Positions 1 through 5,983 of a DNA stretch of 6,789 bases are shown here, piece by piece. The stretch is from an uncultured Lachnospiraceae bacterium (GTDB taxonomy: Bacteria > Bacillota > Clostridia > Lachnospirales > Lachnospiraceae): positions 10,429 through 17,217 of the forward strand of contig CAJUFU010000059.1 in NCBI GenBank assembly GCA_910585555.1. Direction: 5' to 3'. The notes below the pieces were generated by a model. It was given only the letters and a program-made list of their open reading frames with translations, was not told the origin of the DNA and did not search any database. The number at the start of each line of letters is the position of its first letter. The first letter of the stretch is position 1. Made by a program: the position numbers and the translations under genes.

Positions 1-27
1 GAGTTCAGACGTGTGCTCTTCCGATCT
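1..27. other. Illumina TruSeq read-2 adapter remnant (artificial sequence)
   Basis: These bases match the 3' 27 bases of the standard Illumina TruSeq read-2 (index) adapter, from GAGTTCAGACG through to the terminal GCTCTTCCGATCT, as I remember that adapter. The match ends exactly at the canonical CCGATCT ligation junction and ordinary genomic-looking sequence follows. This is untrimmed library adapter at a contig end, not organism DNA. Any reading frame that begins in or crosses it is unreliable, including a plus-strand frame opening at position 11. Confidence 0.97.
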
Positions 28-69
28 TCTGTCATGTTTTTCTCCCTTCTGCACTATGGAACCAGCCAT
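28..69 (-). CDS. 5' fragment of a divergent gene, possibly an integrase (cut by contig end)
   Basis: On the minus strand an ATG at 69-67 opens 14 codons, MAGSIVQKGEKHDR, that stay open to the adapter junction. A good Shine-Dalgarno (AAGGAA, complement of 75-80) lies 5 nt upstream. The MAGSI..(K/R)G start is reminiscent of the arm-binding N-terminus of many Firmicutes phage or ICE tyrosine recombinases; this is recall of family style, not a search result. A competing start in another frame is the ATG at 35-33, which has AAGGGAG (complement of 42-48) 6 nt upstream and only two complete codons left. A weak minus-strand promoter could be TTCACA (complement of 115-120), 18 nt, GATAGT (complement of 91-96). 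That some divergent gene starts here is plausible. Its identity is uncertain because only 14 residues remain. Confidence 0.35.
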
Positions 70-196
70 AGAAATTCCTTTTTGTATTGTACTATCAATA
101 TATAGGAAATCGGCTGTGAATAGAACTGTTAATGGTCGCGCAGTGTGCAGATTAGCGCTTTCTTTATTACAAATTCCCTCCATGTTTCTCAGCCCC

Positions 197-225
197 TTGC
201 CAGAACAAGAAACAAGTGATATAAT
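197..225 (+). promoter_or_regulatory. Sigma-A type promoter of typA
   Basis: TTGCCA at 197-202 matches the -35 consensus in five of six positions. It is followed by exactly 17 nt and a perfect -10 TATAAT at 220-225. TGA directly precedes the -10, giving an extended -10 element (TGnTATAAT). Transcription should start near 231-233, leaving a leader of about 50 nt before the typA ATG at 285. I see no riboswitch or attenuator fold in that leader. No other promoter of this quality is visible in the window. Confidence 0.8.
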
Positions 226-284
226 GTCCGAGTTTAAGGGCAATTACTGTTTATGAACTGGTGAGAAGAAAGGCATGGTAACAC

Positions 285-2126
285 ATGAGACAGACTAGAG
301 AAGATGTAAGAAATATAGCAATCATCGCCCACGTAGATCACGGAAAGACTACCCTAGTGGACGAGTTATTGAAACAAAGCGGCGTATTTAGGGAGAATCA
401 GGAAGTTGCTGAACGCGTCATGGACTCCAACGATATCGAGAAAGAACGGGGTATCACGATTCTCTCCAAGAATACTGCCGTCACCTATAAAGGCGTCAAG
501 ATTAATATCATCGACACCCCCGGCCACGCTGATTTCGGCGGCGAAGTGGAACGGGTCTTAAAGATGGTGAACGGCGTTATCCTGGTGGTAGATGCTTTCG
601 AGGGGCCCATGCCCCAGACCAAATTTGTCTTAAAGAAAGCGTTGGAACTGGATTTATCCGTCATCGTATGTATCAACAAATGTGACAGACCGGAGGCAAG
701 ACCGATTCAGGTAGTGGACGAAGTGCTTGAACTTTTCATGGATTTGGACGCCAACGACGAGCAGTTAGACTGCCCCTTCGTCTACGCTTCCGCCAAGGCC
801 GGTACGGCAAGCACACAGCTCACCGTTAAAGGCGGTGATATGACGCCTCTCTTTGACACCATTATCGAGCACATTCCGGCGCCCCAGGGAGACCCTGATG
901 CAGGTACGCAGGTCCTGATCAGTACCATCGATTATAATGAATACGTGGGCCGTATCGGTGTGGGAAAAGTGGACAACGGTTCCGTCAAGGTGAACCAGGA
1001 AGTGGTCATCGTAAACCATCACGAACCGGACAAGCAAAAGAAAGTAAAGATCAGCAAACTCTATGAATATGACGGCTTAAATAAAGTGGAGGTGAAGGAG
1101 GCCGGCATCGGCTCCATCGTGGCAATCTCCGGCATTACCGACATTCATATCGGCGATACCCTATGCTCTGTCGATGAGCCAAAGCCCATTCCTTTCCAGA
1201 AAATTTCGGAGCCTACCATTGCCATGCACTTTATCGTCAACGATTCCCCTCTGGCCGGCCAGGAAGGCAAATATGTCACCAGCCGCCATCTGCGGGACAG
1301 ACTGTTCCGGGAGCTCAACACGGATGTATCCCTGCGGGTGGAGGAGACGGATACCACGGAAGCTTTCAAAGTATCCGGCCGCGGCGAACTGCACTTATCC
1401 GTCCTGATTGAAAATATGAGGCGGGAAGGTTACGAATTTGCCGTCAGCAAGGCGGAAGTATTATATCGGACAGACGAGAACGGCAAGAAACTAGAACCCA
1501 TGGAACTGTGCTATGTGGACGTACCGGAAGAATTCTCCGGAACGGTCATCGAGAAATTAAGCCTTCGAAAAGGCGAGCTGAAGAACATGGGCATGGCCTC
1601 CGGCGGTTATACAAGATTGGAGTTTTCCATCCCCTCCCGCGGGCTGATCGGCTATCGGGGAGAGTTCATGACCGACACCAAGGGTAACGGCATCATGAAC
1701 ACCATTTTCGACGGTTACGGCCCCTATAAGGGAGACATCCAGTACCGCAAACAGGGTTCCCTGATCGCCTTTGAGGCGGGAGAAGCCATCACCTATGGTC
1801 TCTTCAATGCCCAGGAGCGCGGCACCCTCTTTATCGGTCCCGGCACGAAAGTCTATTCCGGCATGGTGGTAGGCCAAAATGGACGCGGAGAAGACATCGA
1901 GTTAAATGTATGTAAGAAAAAGCAGCTCACCAACACCCGGTCTTCCAGCGCTGACGAAGCACTGCGGCTCACGCCGCCCAAGGTCTTAAGCTTAGAGCAG
2001 GCGCTTGAGTTTATCGATACGGACGAACTTTTGGAAGTGACCCCCAACAGTCTTCGAATCCGCAAGAAAATACTGGACCCTACTTTAAGAAAAAGAGCAG
2101 CGATCTCGGCTGCCGCGAAGAAATAG
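285..2126 (+). CDS. typA: Ribosome-associated translational GTPase TypA/BipA
   Basis: TypA/BipA is an EF-G-like GTPase that binds the 70S ribosome and supports 50S assembly, stress adaptation and growth at low temperature. The 613 residues match the family length. G1 is AHVDHGKT (15-22), the switch I signature ERGITI is at 54-59, G3 DTPGH is at 77-81 with the catalytic His81, G4 is NKCD (131-134) and G5 is SAK (169-171). The beta-barrel domain II and two EF-G-like domains follow. The TypA-specific C-terminal domain is recognisable by SRGLIGYRGEF near 450 and by NTRSSSADEALRL and TPNSLRIRKK near the end. The start has AGAAAGG at 267-273, 11 nt upstream, slightly long. An ATG at 275 in another frame gives only seven codons. 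The gene looks monocistronic, with its own promoter (197-225) and terminator (2138-2190). It is intact and the family call is secure. Confidence 0.98.
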   Translation: MRQTREDVRNIAIIAHVDHGKTTLVDELLKQSGVFRENQEVAERVMDSNDIEKERGITILSKNTAVTYKGVKINIIDTPGHADFGGEVERVLKMVNGVILVVDAFEGPMPQTKFVLKKALELDLSVIVCINKCDRPEARPIQVVDEVLELFMDLDANDEQLDCPFVYASAKAGTASTQLTVKGGDMTPLFDTIIEHIPAPQGDPDAGTQVLISTIDYNEYVGRIGVGKVDNGSVKVNQEVVIVNHHEPDKQKKVKISKLYEYDGLNKVEVKEAGIGSIVAISGITDIHIGDTLCSVDEPKPIPFQKISEPTIAMHFIVNDSPLAGQEGKYVTSRHLRDRLFRELNTDVSLRVEETDTTEAFKVSGRGELHLSVLIENMRREGYEFAVSKAEVLYRTDENGKKLEPMELCYVDVPEEFSGTVIEKLSLRKGELKNMGMASGGYTRLEFSIPSRGLIGYRGEFMTDTKGNGIMNTIFDGYGPYKGDIQYRKQGSLIAFEAGEAITYGLFNAQERGTLFIGPGTKVYSGMVVGQNGRGEDIELNVCKKKQLTNTRSSSADEALRLTPPKVLSLEQALEFIDTDELLEVTPNSLRIRKKILDPTLRKRAAISAAAKK

Positions 2127-2137
2127 AAGCATACAGA

Positions 2138-2190
2138 AGAAGCAGGACTTGCAAGCATCTCTTTGCTTTCAGTCCTGCTTCTCTTTTATT
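2138..2190 (+). terminator. Intrinsic terminator of typA
   Basis: A perfect 12-bp stem, AGAAGCAGGACT (2138-2149) with AGTCCTGCTTCT (2171-2182), is topped by a second short helix, AAGCA (2153-2157) with TGCTT (2164-2168), and a 6-nt loop. It is followed by CTTTTATT (2183-2190). It begins 12 nt after the typA stop codon. In the minus direction the same hairpin is followed by TCTGTATGCTTC rather than a U-run, so it should end typA transcripts better than the converging operon transcript. Confidence 0.88.
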
Positions 2191-2216
2191 CTCTACCCTA
2201 ATGTTAGAGTTTTTGA

Positions 2217-2681
2217 TTAATTATCATGATAATGCTCTTTCACCTCTACAAGCACACCCATATCTTTGGCCGCATCAAAGTATTCATAAGCTTCATAGCC
2301 TTTTTCCTGTTTGAAAATGGATTCATAGCCGGCATTGTGCATCACCTCTTCATCTGCTTCCAAGGGGCCGTCTGTCAACAGGCAGATGGAGCAGATAGAT
2401 GTGCCATGCTCTTTGAGCCACTGCGCCCAGGGGTCCTTGTGGCCCAGGGGCTGAATGATTTCAAACCAAAAATTATCACTAAAAACACTCTCCACCTTCA
2501 TGGGCGTATCGGTAATCGGTTCTCCCTTATATATCGTGAAAGGTGTGCGTACCTGCTTGTGCTCTGCTTCCTCTGTGGGAGCTGTGCCTGTTCCAAGAAG
2601 ATTCTTATATGCATTGACGGTTTTCTCAAGATTGTCCGTCACTACGATTACTTTAACAATATTTGTACATGATAATGCCAT
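2217..2681 (-). CDS. VOC-superfamily (glyoxalase/bleomycin-resistance fold) protein, function unknown
   Basis: This small cytoplasmic protein of 154 residues has the paired beta-alpha-beta-beta-beta layout of the vicinal oxygen chelate superfamily. The first half opens with VIVVTDNLEKTVNAYKNLLG (11-30), the usual VxDLEKSxxFYxxxLG signature, and ends at FEIIQPLG (73-80). The second half runs from HGTSICSICLLTDG (92-105) to YFDAAKDMGVLVEV (134-147). The usual first-strand metal-ligand His is replaced by Lys10, and the His-His of the second half reads Cys97-Ser98. Glu74 and Glu146 remain. The original catalytic type (lyase, epimerase or dioxygenase) cannot be assigned. I chose the ATG at 2681 because AGAGGA lies 7 nt upstream. 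The in-frame ATG at 2699 would add six residues but has GGGA abutting it. It is the last gene of the minus-strand operon, 64 nt after the SDR stop. The fold call is good and the function is unknown. Confidence 0.83.
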   Translation of the reverse strand: MALSCTNIVKVIVVTDNLEKTVNAYKNLLGTGTAPTEEAEHKQVRTPFTIYKGEPITDTPMKVESVFSDNFWFEIIQPLGHKDPWAQWLKEHGTSICSICLLTDGPLEADEEVMHNAGYESIFKQEKGYEAYEYFDAAKDMGVLVEVKEHYHDN

Positions 2682-2688
2682 CTCTTTG

Positions 2689-2694
2689 TCCTCT
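2689..2694 (-). promoter_or_regulatory. Ribosome binding site deciding the VOC gene start
   Basis: The minus strand reads AGAGGA here, 7 nt before the ATG at 2681-2679. The site lies inside the six-codon extension that the upstream ATG at 2699 would add, which argues that the shorter protein is the real product. Confidence 0.65.
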
Positions 2695-2745
2695 TTCATT
2701 CCCAGATATTCTTATTTCTATAGATTTCTATTCATCACTTCTGTT

Positions 2746-3492
2746 TTACCTGTTGGTAAATCCGCCGTCCGCAATCACTTCCGCTCCCGTCACATAAGAC
2801 GCCTCGTCAGATGCTAAGAACAGAGCGATCGCCGCAATCTCTTTGGGCTGGCCGATATGACCCAGGGGAATATTGGCGATAATGCCATTCCTGGCCTCGT
2901 CATTCTCATTGATAAATTCCGTAAATCCCTTGGTCTCTGTGGGACCAGGGCTGATCGCATTGGCGCGGATACCCTTACATGCCAGCTCTCCGGCAAAGGA
3001 GCGTGCCATGGAGCGGACGGCAGCCTTGGCCGCATTATAGACAATATTGTTGGAGCCGCCCTGAAAGCCCGCAATGGAGGAGATCAGCACGATGGCTGAC
3101 TTTTCCGCCATATAGGGGAGCACCTTTTGTACGGTAAAAAAGGCGGAAAATACGTTCAAATCCATGGTCAGGTGAAACTCTTGCGGCGTGACATCGGGAA
3201 TCATATTGGTGGGGCCGTTGCCCACAATGGGAAGAACTGCCTTCACTCTGCGTCCGGTCTTCTTTACCGCTTCTGCGATTTTCTCCAAATCCTCCACCTT
3301 GGTGGCATCCACTTTCAGGATATCCACCACCTGCGGATTTTCTCCATAAATCTTCTGTGCCGTCTCCACATCATAGTCCGCCACGATAAGGTCTGCGCCC
3401 TCTTCCAGGAAGCGTTCCGCAATCCCTCTTGCGATACCGCTTGAGGCGCCTGTGATCACACACAGCTCATGTTCCATTAATTTTCTGGTCAT
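2746..3492 (-). CDS. Classical short-chain dehydrogenase/reductase (SDR), NAD-preferring, substrate unknown
   Basis: This is a 248-residue cytosolic Rossmann-fold oxidoreductase of normal classical-SDR length. The cofactor loop is TGASSGIA (14-21). Asp39 at the end of beta-2 (VADYD) predicts NAD(H) rather than NADP(H). Asp62 sits in the usual adenine-contact position. The catalytic set is Asn113, Ser139 (ISSIAG), Tyr152 and Lys156 (YNAAK), with SPGPTET at 181-187 and a C-terminal GAEVIADGG. Two departures stand out: the last glycine of TGxxxGxG is Ala21, and the normally conserved NNAG after beta-4 reads VGNG (90-93). The proposed start at 3492 has AAAGGA about 11 nt upstream; the next ATG, at 3477, has no ribosome binding site. 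It lies 30 nt after the xylosidase stop and so is probably co-transcribed. The substrate could be a sugar, a polyol or an aglycone released by the glycosidase, and the sequence does not decide. Family certain, substrate unknown. Confidence 0.94.
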   Translation of the reverse strand: MTRKLMEHELCVITGASSGIARGIAERFLEEGADLIVADYDVETAQKIYGENPQVVDILKVDATKVEDLEKIAEAVKKTGRRVKAVLPIVGNGPTNMIPDVTPQEFHLTMDLNVFSAFFTVQKVLPYMAEKSAIVLISSIAGFQGGSNNIVYNAAKAAVRSMARSFAGELACKGIRANAISPGPTETKGFTEFINENDEARNGIIANIPLGHIGQPKEIAAIALFLASDEASYVTGAEVIADGGFTNR

Positions 3493-3522
3493 ACTCTTCT
3501 ATTTCCTTTCTATCCATCGACT

Positions 3523-5133
3523 CTATACCCTGTATTCAAAGAAACCAAATTCCGCCTCGGACCCATAACCGGAATAATCCACTGCGGCAAGTCCTACAAA
3601 GGCGCCTGTAAAAAATCCCCCATAATGAGACATTACATAGTCATCTGACAGCACCATGGCATCCAGTTTTACAGGTATCCTGTGCCAGATTTCACCATCG
3701 AAGGAATATGCATACCAGTAATCCAGATGGTCTACCACGGTCTGAAACCAAACCCATTCCGTGCCTTCCGGAATGATCACCGCATCCTCTTTCAGAACCG
3801 ATGTGTATTTCCTGTTGTCACACTCCGCCACTTCTATGACCCGGTTACCATTGTCGTCTCTGGTAATGAAAATCCACGACCAATGCTCATTGTTATAGTA
3901 ATTGGCCAGTCCTGCCATAGCCTGATAACTGTAAGGATTGAATTTCACCTTCGTGACTGCCGTGAAAGCAAAATCCCGCCATCTTCTGGCTGTCAAAGAC
4001 AGGTCAAACGGATTTGACAAAGACCCCCGTCCTATCAACTTAAGGCTGCCCTGGCCGACACTGCCCATATGTTCTGAGAAGGGTACGCGCAGGGTATTCC
4101 ACTCCCCGTCCAGTTTCCCTGCCATGAAATCGTCATATACCGCATGTGTTTCCGGCGCCTTCGTAAACACTGCATCCTTTGGCGCATCCACTTCCACAAG
4201 GCCGCCATGGCCGCCCACGATTCTAGGCCACCCCTCTTCATCCCAGTACACTTTCTGGATACTGGTCTCACGGCCCAGCGTACACCATCCTCTGGGGTCG
4301 TAGAAATTCTCAATGGCATGATGCAGGGGACGTCCGCACAAGGATGCATAATACCACTCGCCCGAAGGCGTCTCCACCAGTGCGCCGTGGCCTTGTTTCT
4401 GCAGAACGTGATTGGGGGTGTCAAAGTTGGTAATAAAGGGGTCTCCCGGCTCCGTCTCATAAGGGCCCTGCAGCGTCTTTGCTCTCGCCACTACCTCCTG
4501 ATGGGTCCAGGTGGTGCCGCCCTGGGCCGCGAAAATATAATAGTAACCGTTTATCTTATACAGGTGCGGGCCTTCCACCGTCTTGATCTCTGTGCCGTCA
4601 TAGATGGTTCTTGCCGTCTCCGGTTTCAGCCGTTTGGCCTCCGGGTCATATTCCGTCAGCGTCAGCCCGCGGAATGCATTATGGTATTCCCGATGGTCCC
4701 AGGTCTGCTGAATCAGATACTTCCGGCCATCCTCGTCATGGAACAAAGAAGCGTCAAATCCCACACCATTCAAAAATATGGGCGCACTCCAGGGACCGTG
4801 GATATCCTCCGCCACCGTCAGGTAGTTATACATATCTTTAAAGACACCATTCACGATTTTAACGTCCGTATAAACCAGCCAGAACTTTCCGTCTGCATAG
4901 GACAGATCGGGCGCCCAGATCCCGCCGGAACAGGGGTCTCCCTTCATGTCTAACAGCTCGATGCGGTCAAGCACCGACGTGGTGAGGTTCCAGTGTACAA
5001 GGTCTTTGGATTCATGAATCCGCACCCCCGGGAACCACTCAAAAGTGGAATTGGCAATGTAATAAGTATCCCCCACCCGAATGATGGAAGGATCCGCGTG
5101 AAAACCGGAAAGAACCGGATTTACAATTTTCAT
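3523..5133 (-). CDS. xynB: GH43 beta-xylosidase (xylan 1,4-beta-xylosidase, subfamily 11-like)
   Basis: This is an inverting exo-glycosidase that releases xylose, and in this family often also arabinofuranose, from the non-reducing ends of short xylo-oligosaccharides. Counting from the ATG at 5133 it has 536 residues, the usual length. The N-terminal five-bladed beta-propeller carries the three catalytic acids: Asp14 in FHADPS (general base), Asp127 in GFDASLF (pKa modulator) and Glu187 in TVEGPHLYK (general acid). CSGGIWAPD (68-76) and CTLGRET near 290 are also typical. From about residue 320 a beta-sandwich domain follows, ending with GGFFTGAFVGLAAVDYSG. There is no signal peptide, so it works in the cytoplasm on imported oligosaccharides. 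The frame could open at a TTG at 5139, but GGAGG (5141-5145) is 7 nt from the ATG and only 1 nt from the TTG, so ATG is preferred. It sits 59 nt after the permease gene, and no convincing promoter is seen between them. Confidence 0.96.
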   Translation of the reverse strand: MKIVNPVLSGFHADPSIIRVGDTYYIANSTFEWFPGVRIHESKDLVHWNLTTSVLDRIELLDMKGDPCSGGIWAPDLSYADGKFWLVYTDVKIVNGVFKDMYNYLTVAEDIHGPWSAPIFLNGVGFDASLFHDEDGRKYLIQQTWDHREYHNAFRGLTLTEYDPEAKRLKPETARTIYDGTEIKTVEGPHLYKINGYYYIFAAQGGTTWTHQEVVARAKTLQGPYETEPGDPFITNFDTPNHVLQKQGHGALVETPSGEWYYASLCGRPLHHAIENFYDPRGWCTLGRETSIQKVYWDEEGWPRIVGGHGGLVEVDAPKDAVFTKAPETHAVYDDFMAGKLDGEWNTLRVPFSEHMGSVGQGSLKLIGRGSLSNPFDLSLTARRWRDFAFTAVTKVKFNPYSYQAMAGLANYYNNEHWSWIFITRDDNGNRVIEVAECDNRKYTSVLKEDAVIIPEGTEWVWFQTVVDHLDYWYAYSFDGEIWHRIPVKLDAMVLSDDYVMSHYGGFFTGAFVGLAAVDYSGYGSEAEFGFFEYRV

Positions 5134-5140
5134 AGTCAAA

Positions 5141-5145
5141 CCTCC
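5141..5145 (-). promoter_or_regulatory. Strong ribosome binding site deciding the GH43 start
   Basis: The minus strand reads GGAGG, full anti-Shine-Dalgarno complementarity, 7 nt before the ATG at 5133-5131. It is too close (1 nt) to serve the in-frame TTG at 5139-5137. This sets the catalytic base at Asp14, the numbering seen in characterised GH43 xylosidases such as that of Selenomonas ruminantium. Confidence 0.8.
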
Positions 5146-5192
5146 GTATGTTCATTCAAACCTTTACTTCCTATACCAACTTCCCGGATTCC

Positions 5193-5981
5193 CTATTTCA
5201 ATGCTCCTGCGCTCATGCCTCTCTCGAAGTTCTTCTGCATACACAGGTAGGCAATGATCTCCGGCAGAGCTGTCATCACTGCCGCCGCCAGGATTTTTGT
5301 CTGGTCATTGGTGAACTCACCCTGGAAATACTGTGGCAGCAATGTTACCGTCTGCATGGATGGACTCTGTAAAAACAACAAGGGCAGAAGATAAGAGTTC
5401 CAGGAATTGATCAGCGTCAGCATGATCACAGCAGAACCAATGGGCTTTGTCAACGGCAGGATAACATGCCAGAACGTCTCCACCGTGGTTGCCCCGTCAA
5501 TCTTCGCCGCTTCCATCAGTTCATTGGGAATCCCCTCATCAAAGCTCCTTGTCAAAAGAATCGTAAAGGGAAGCTGTAAGGCCGCCAACGGGAAGATGAC
5601 TGCAAAAAACGTGTTGAATAAGTGCATTCTCTGGAAGGTGACAAACAGCGGCGTTAACAAAATAACCTCCGGCAGTGTCAGGGCGATCAATATCAACCAG
5701 AAAAAGGTTTCTTTTCCCAAAATATTCAGTTTTGCAAATCCAAATCCGGCAGTCATACTAAAAAGATAGACTAAAACAATGACACTTGCCGAAATTATGA
5801 TGGAATTTCTAAAATAGTAGGGCACAACGCCGGTTTCCCAGACCGCCACATAATTGTAGAAGCCTCTCCCGCCCAAGGAGCCCAGAAACATCTGTACCAG
5901 CGGAAGTGCATAGGGAACCACCATGATAAACAGCAGGAGCTGTAACAGGATTCTTTTCTTTTTACTCTGTAATTTAATCAT
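5193..5981 (-). CDS. Carbohydrate ABC transporter permease, MalG/CUT1 type
   Basis: This is one of the two membrane subunits of a sugar importer, here probably for xylo-oligosaccharides by neighbourhood. Of 262 residues, a basic N-terminus (KSKKKR type) leads into six predicted membrane segments, near 11-33, 59-83, 93-115, 122-144, 181-203 and a last one near 235-252. The EAA loop that contacts the ATPase reads EAAKIDGATTVETFW then ILPL (157-177). The end MSAGALK fits the GxxxGAxK end of MalG relatives. It is shorter than typical members (about 275-300), mainly because the loop between segments 1 and 2 is compact. Two starts are possible: the ATG at 5981, 2 nt after the upstream stop, or a TTG at 5987 overlapping that stop as TTGA. 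AAAGGAG (5992-5998) is 10 nt from the ATG and 4 nt from the TTG, so spacing does not settle it. Either arrangement implies translational coupling. Family certain, substrate inferred. Confidence 0.93.
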   Translation of the reverse strand: MIKLQSKKKRILLQLLLFIMVVPYALPLVQMFLGSLGGRGFYNYVAVWETGVVPYYFRNSIIISASVIVLVYLFSMTAGFGFAKLNILGKETFFWLILIALTLPEVILLTPLFVTFQRMHLFNTFFAVIFPLAALQLPFTILLTRSFDEGIPNELMEAAKIDGATTVETFWHVILPLTKPIGSAVIMLTLINSWNSYLLPLLFLQSPSMQTVTLLPQYFQGEFTNDQTKILAAAVMTALPEIIAYLCMQKNFERGMSAGALK

Positions 5982-5983
5982 AC

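Noticed and set aside
150..163. CcpA cre-like site upstream of the typA promoter
   Set aside because: The minus strand reads AGAAAGCGCTAATC: the core agrees with the cre consensus but three outer positions do not, and typA is not an expected catabolite-repressed gene. Chance similarity is more likely.
11..256. 81-codon plus-strand frame upstream of typA
   Set aside because: It begins inside the sequencing adapter, overlaps the typA promoter, has no ribosome binding site and gives a low-complexity peptide unlike any known family.
275..298. Seven-codon frame (MVTHETD) overlapping the typA start
   Set aside because: Its ATG lies only 1 nt after the AGAAAGG, too close for initiation, and the typA ATG at 285 fits the family N-terminus.
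2191..2214. Second plus-strand hairpin with a TTTTT tail after the typA terminator
   Set aside because: The stem is only five AT-rich base pairs (CTCTA with TAGAG) and the loop is 9 nt. It is too weak to call beside the strong hairpin at 2138-2182.
2745..2760. Inverted repeat TTTACC-TGTT-GGTAAA over the SDR stop codon
   Set aside because: It is a six-pair stem with no U-run following on the minus strand, and half of it is coding. It is not a convincing terminator or operator.
4144..4953. 269-codon plus-strand frame antisense to the GH43 gene
   Set aside because: It lies wholly opposite a gene with intact catalytic motifs; its translation has no family character and no ribosome binding site. 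It is a shadow frame.
5146..5192. Possible internal promoter before the GH43 gene
   Set aside because: A TTGAAA and a TATAGG can be found on the minus strand, but the spacing is about 20 nt. This is too poor to support a separate promoter.
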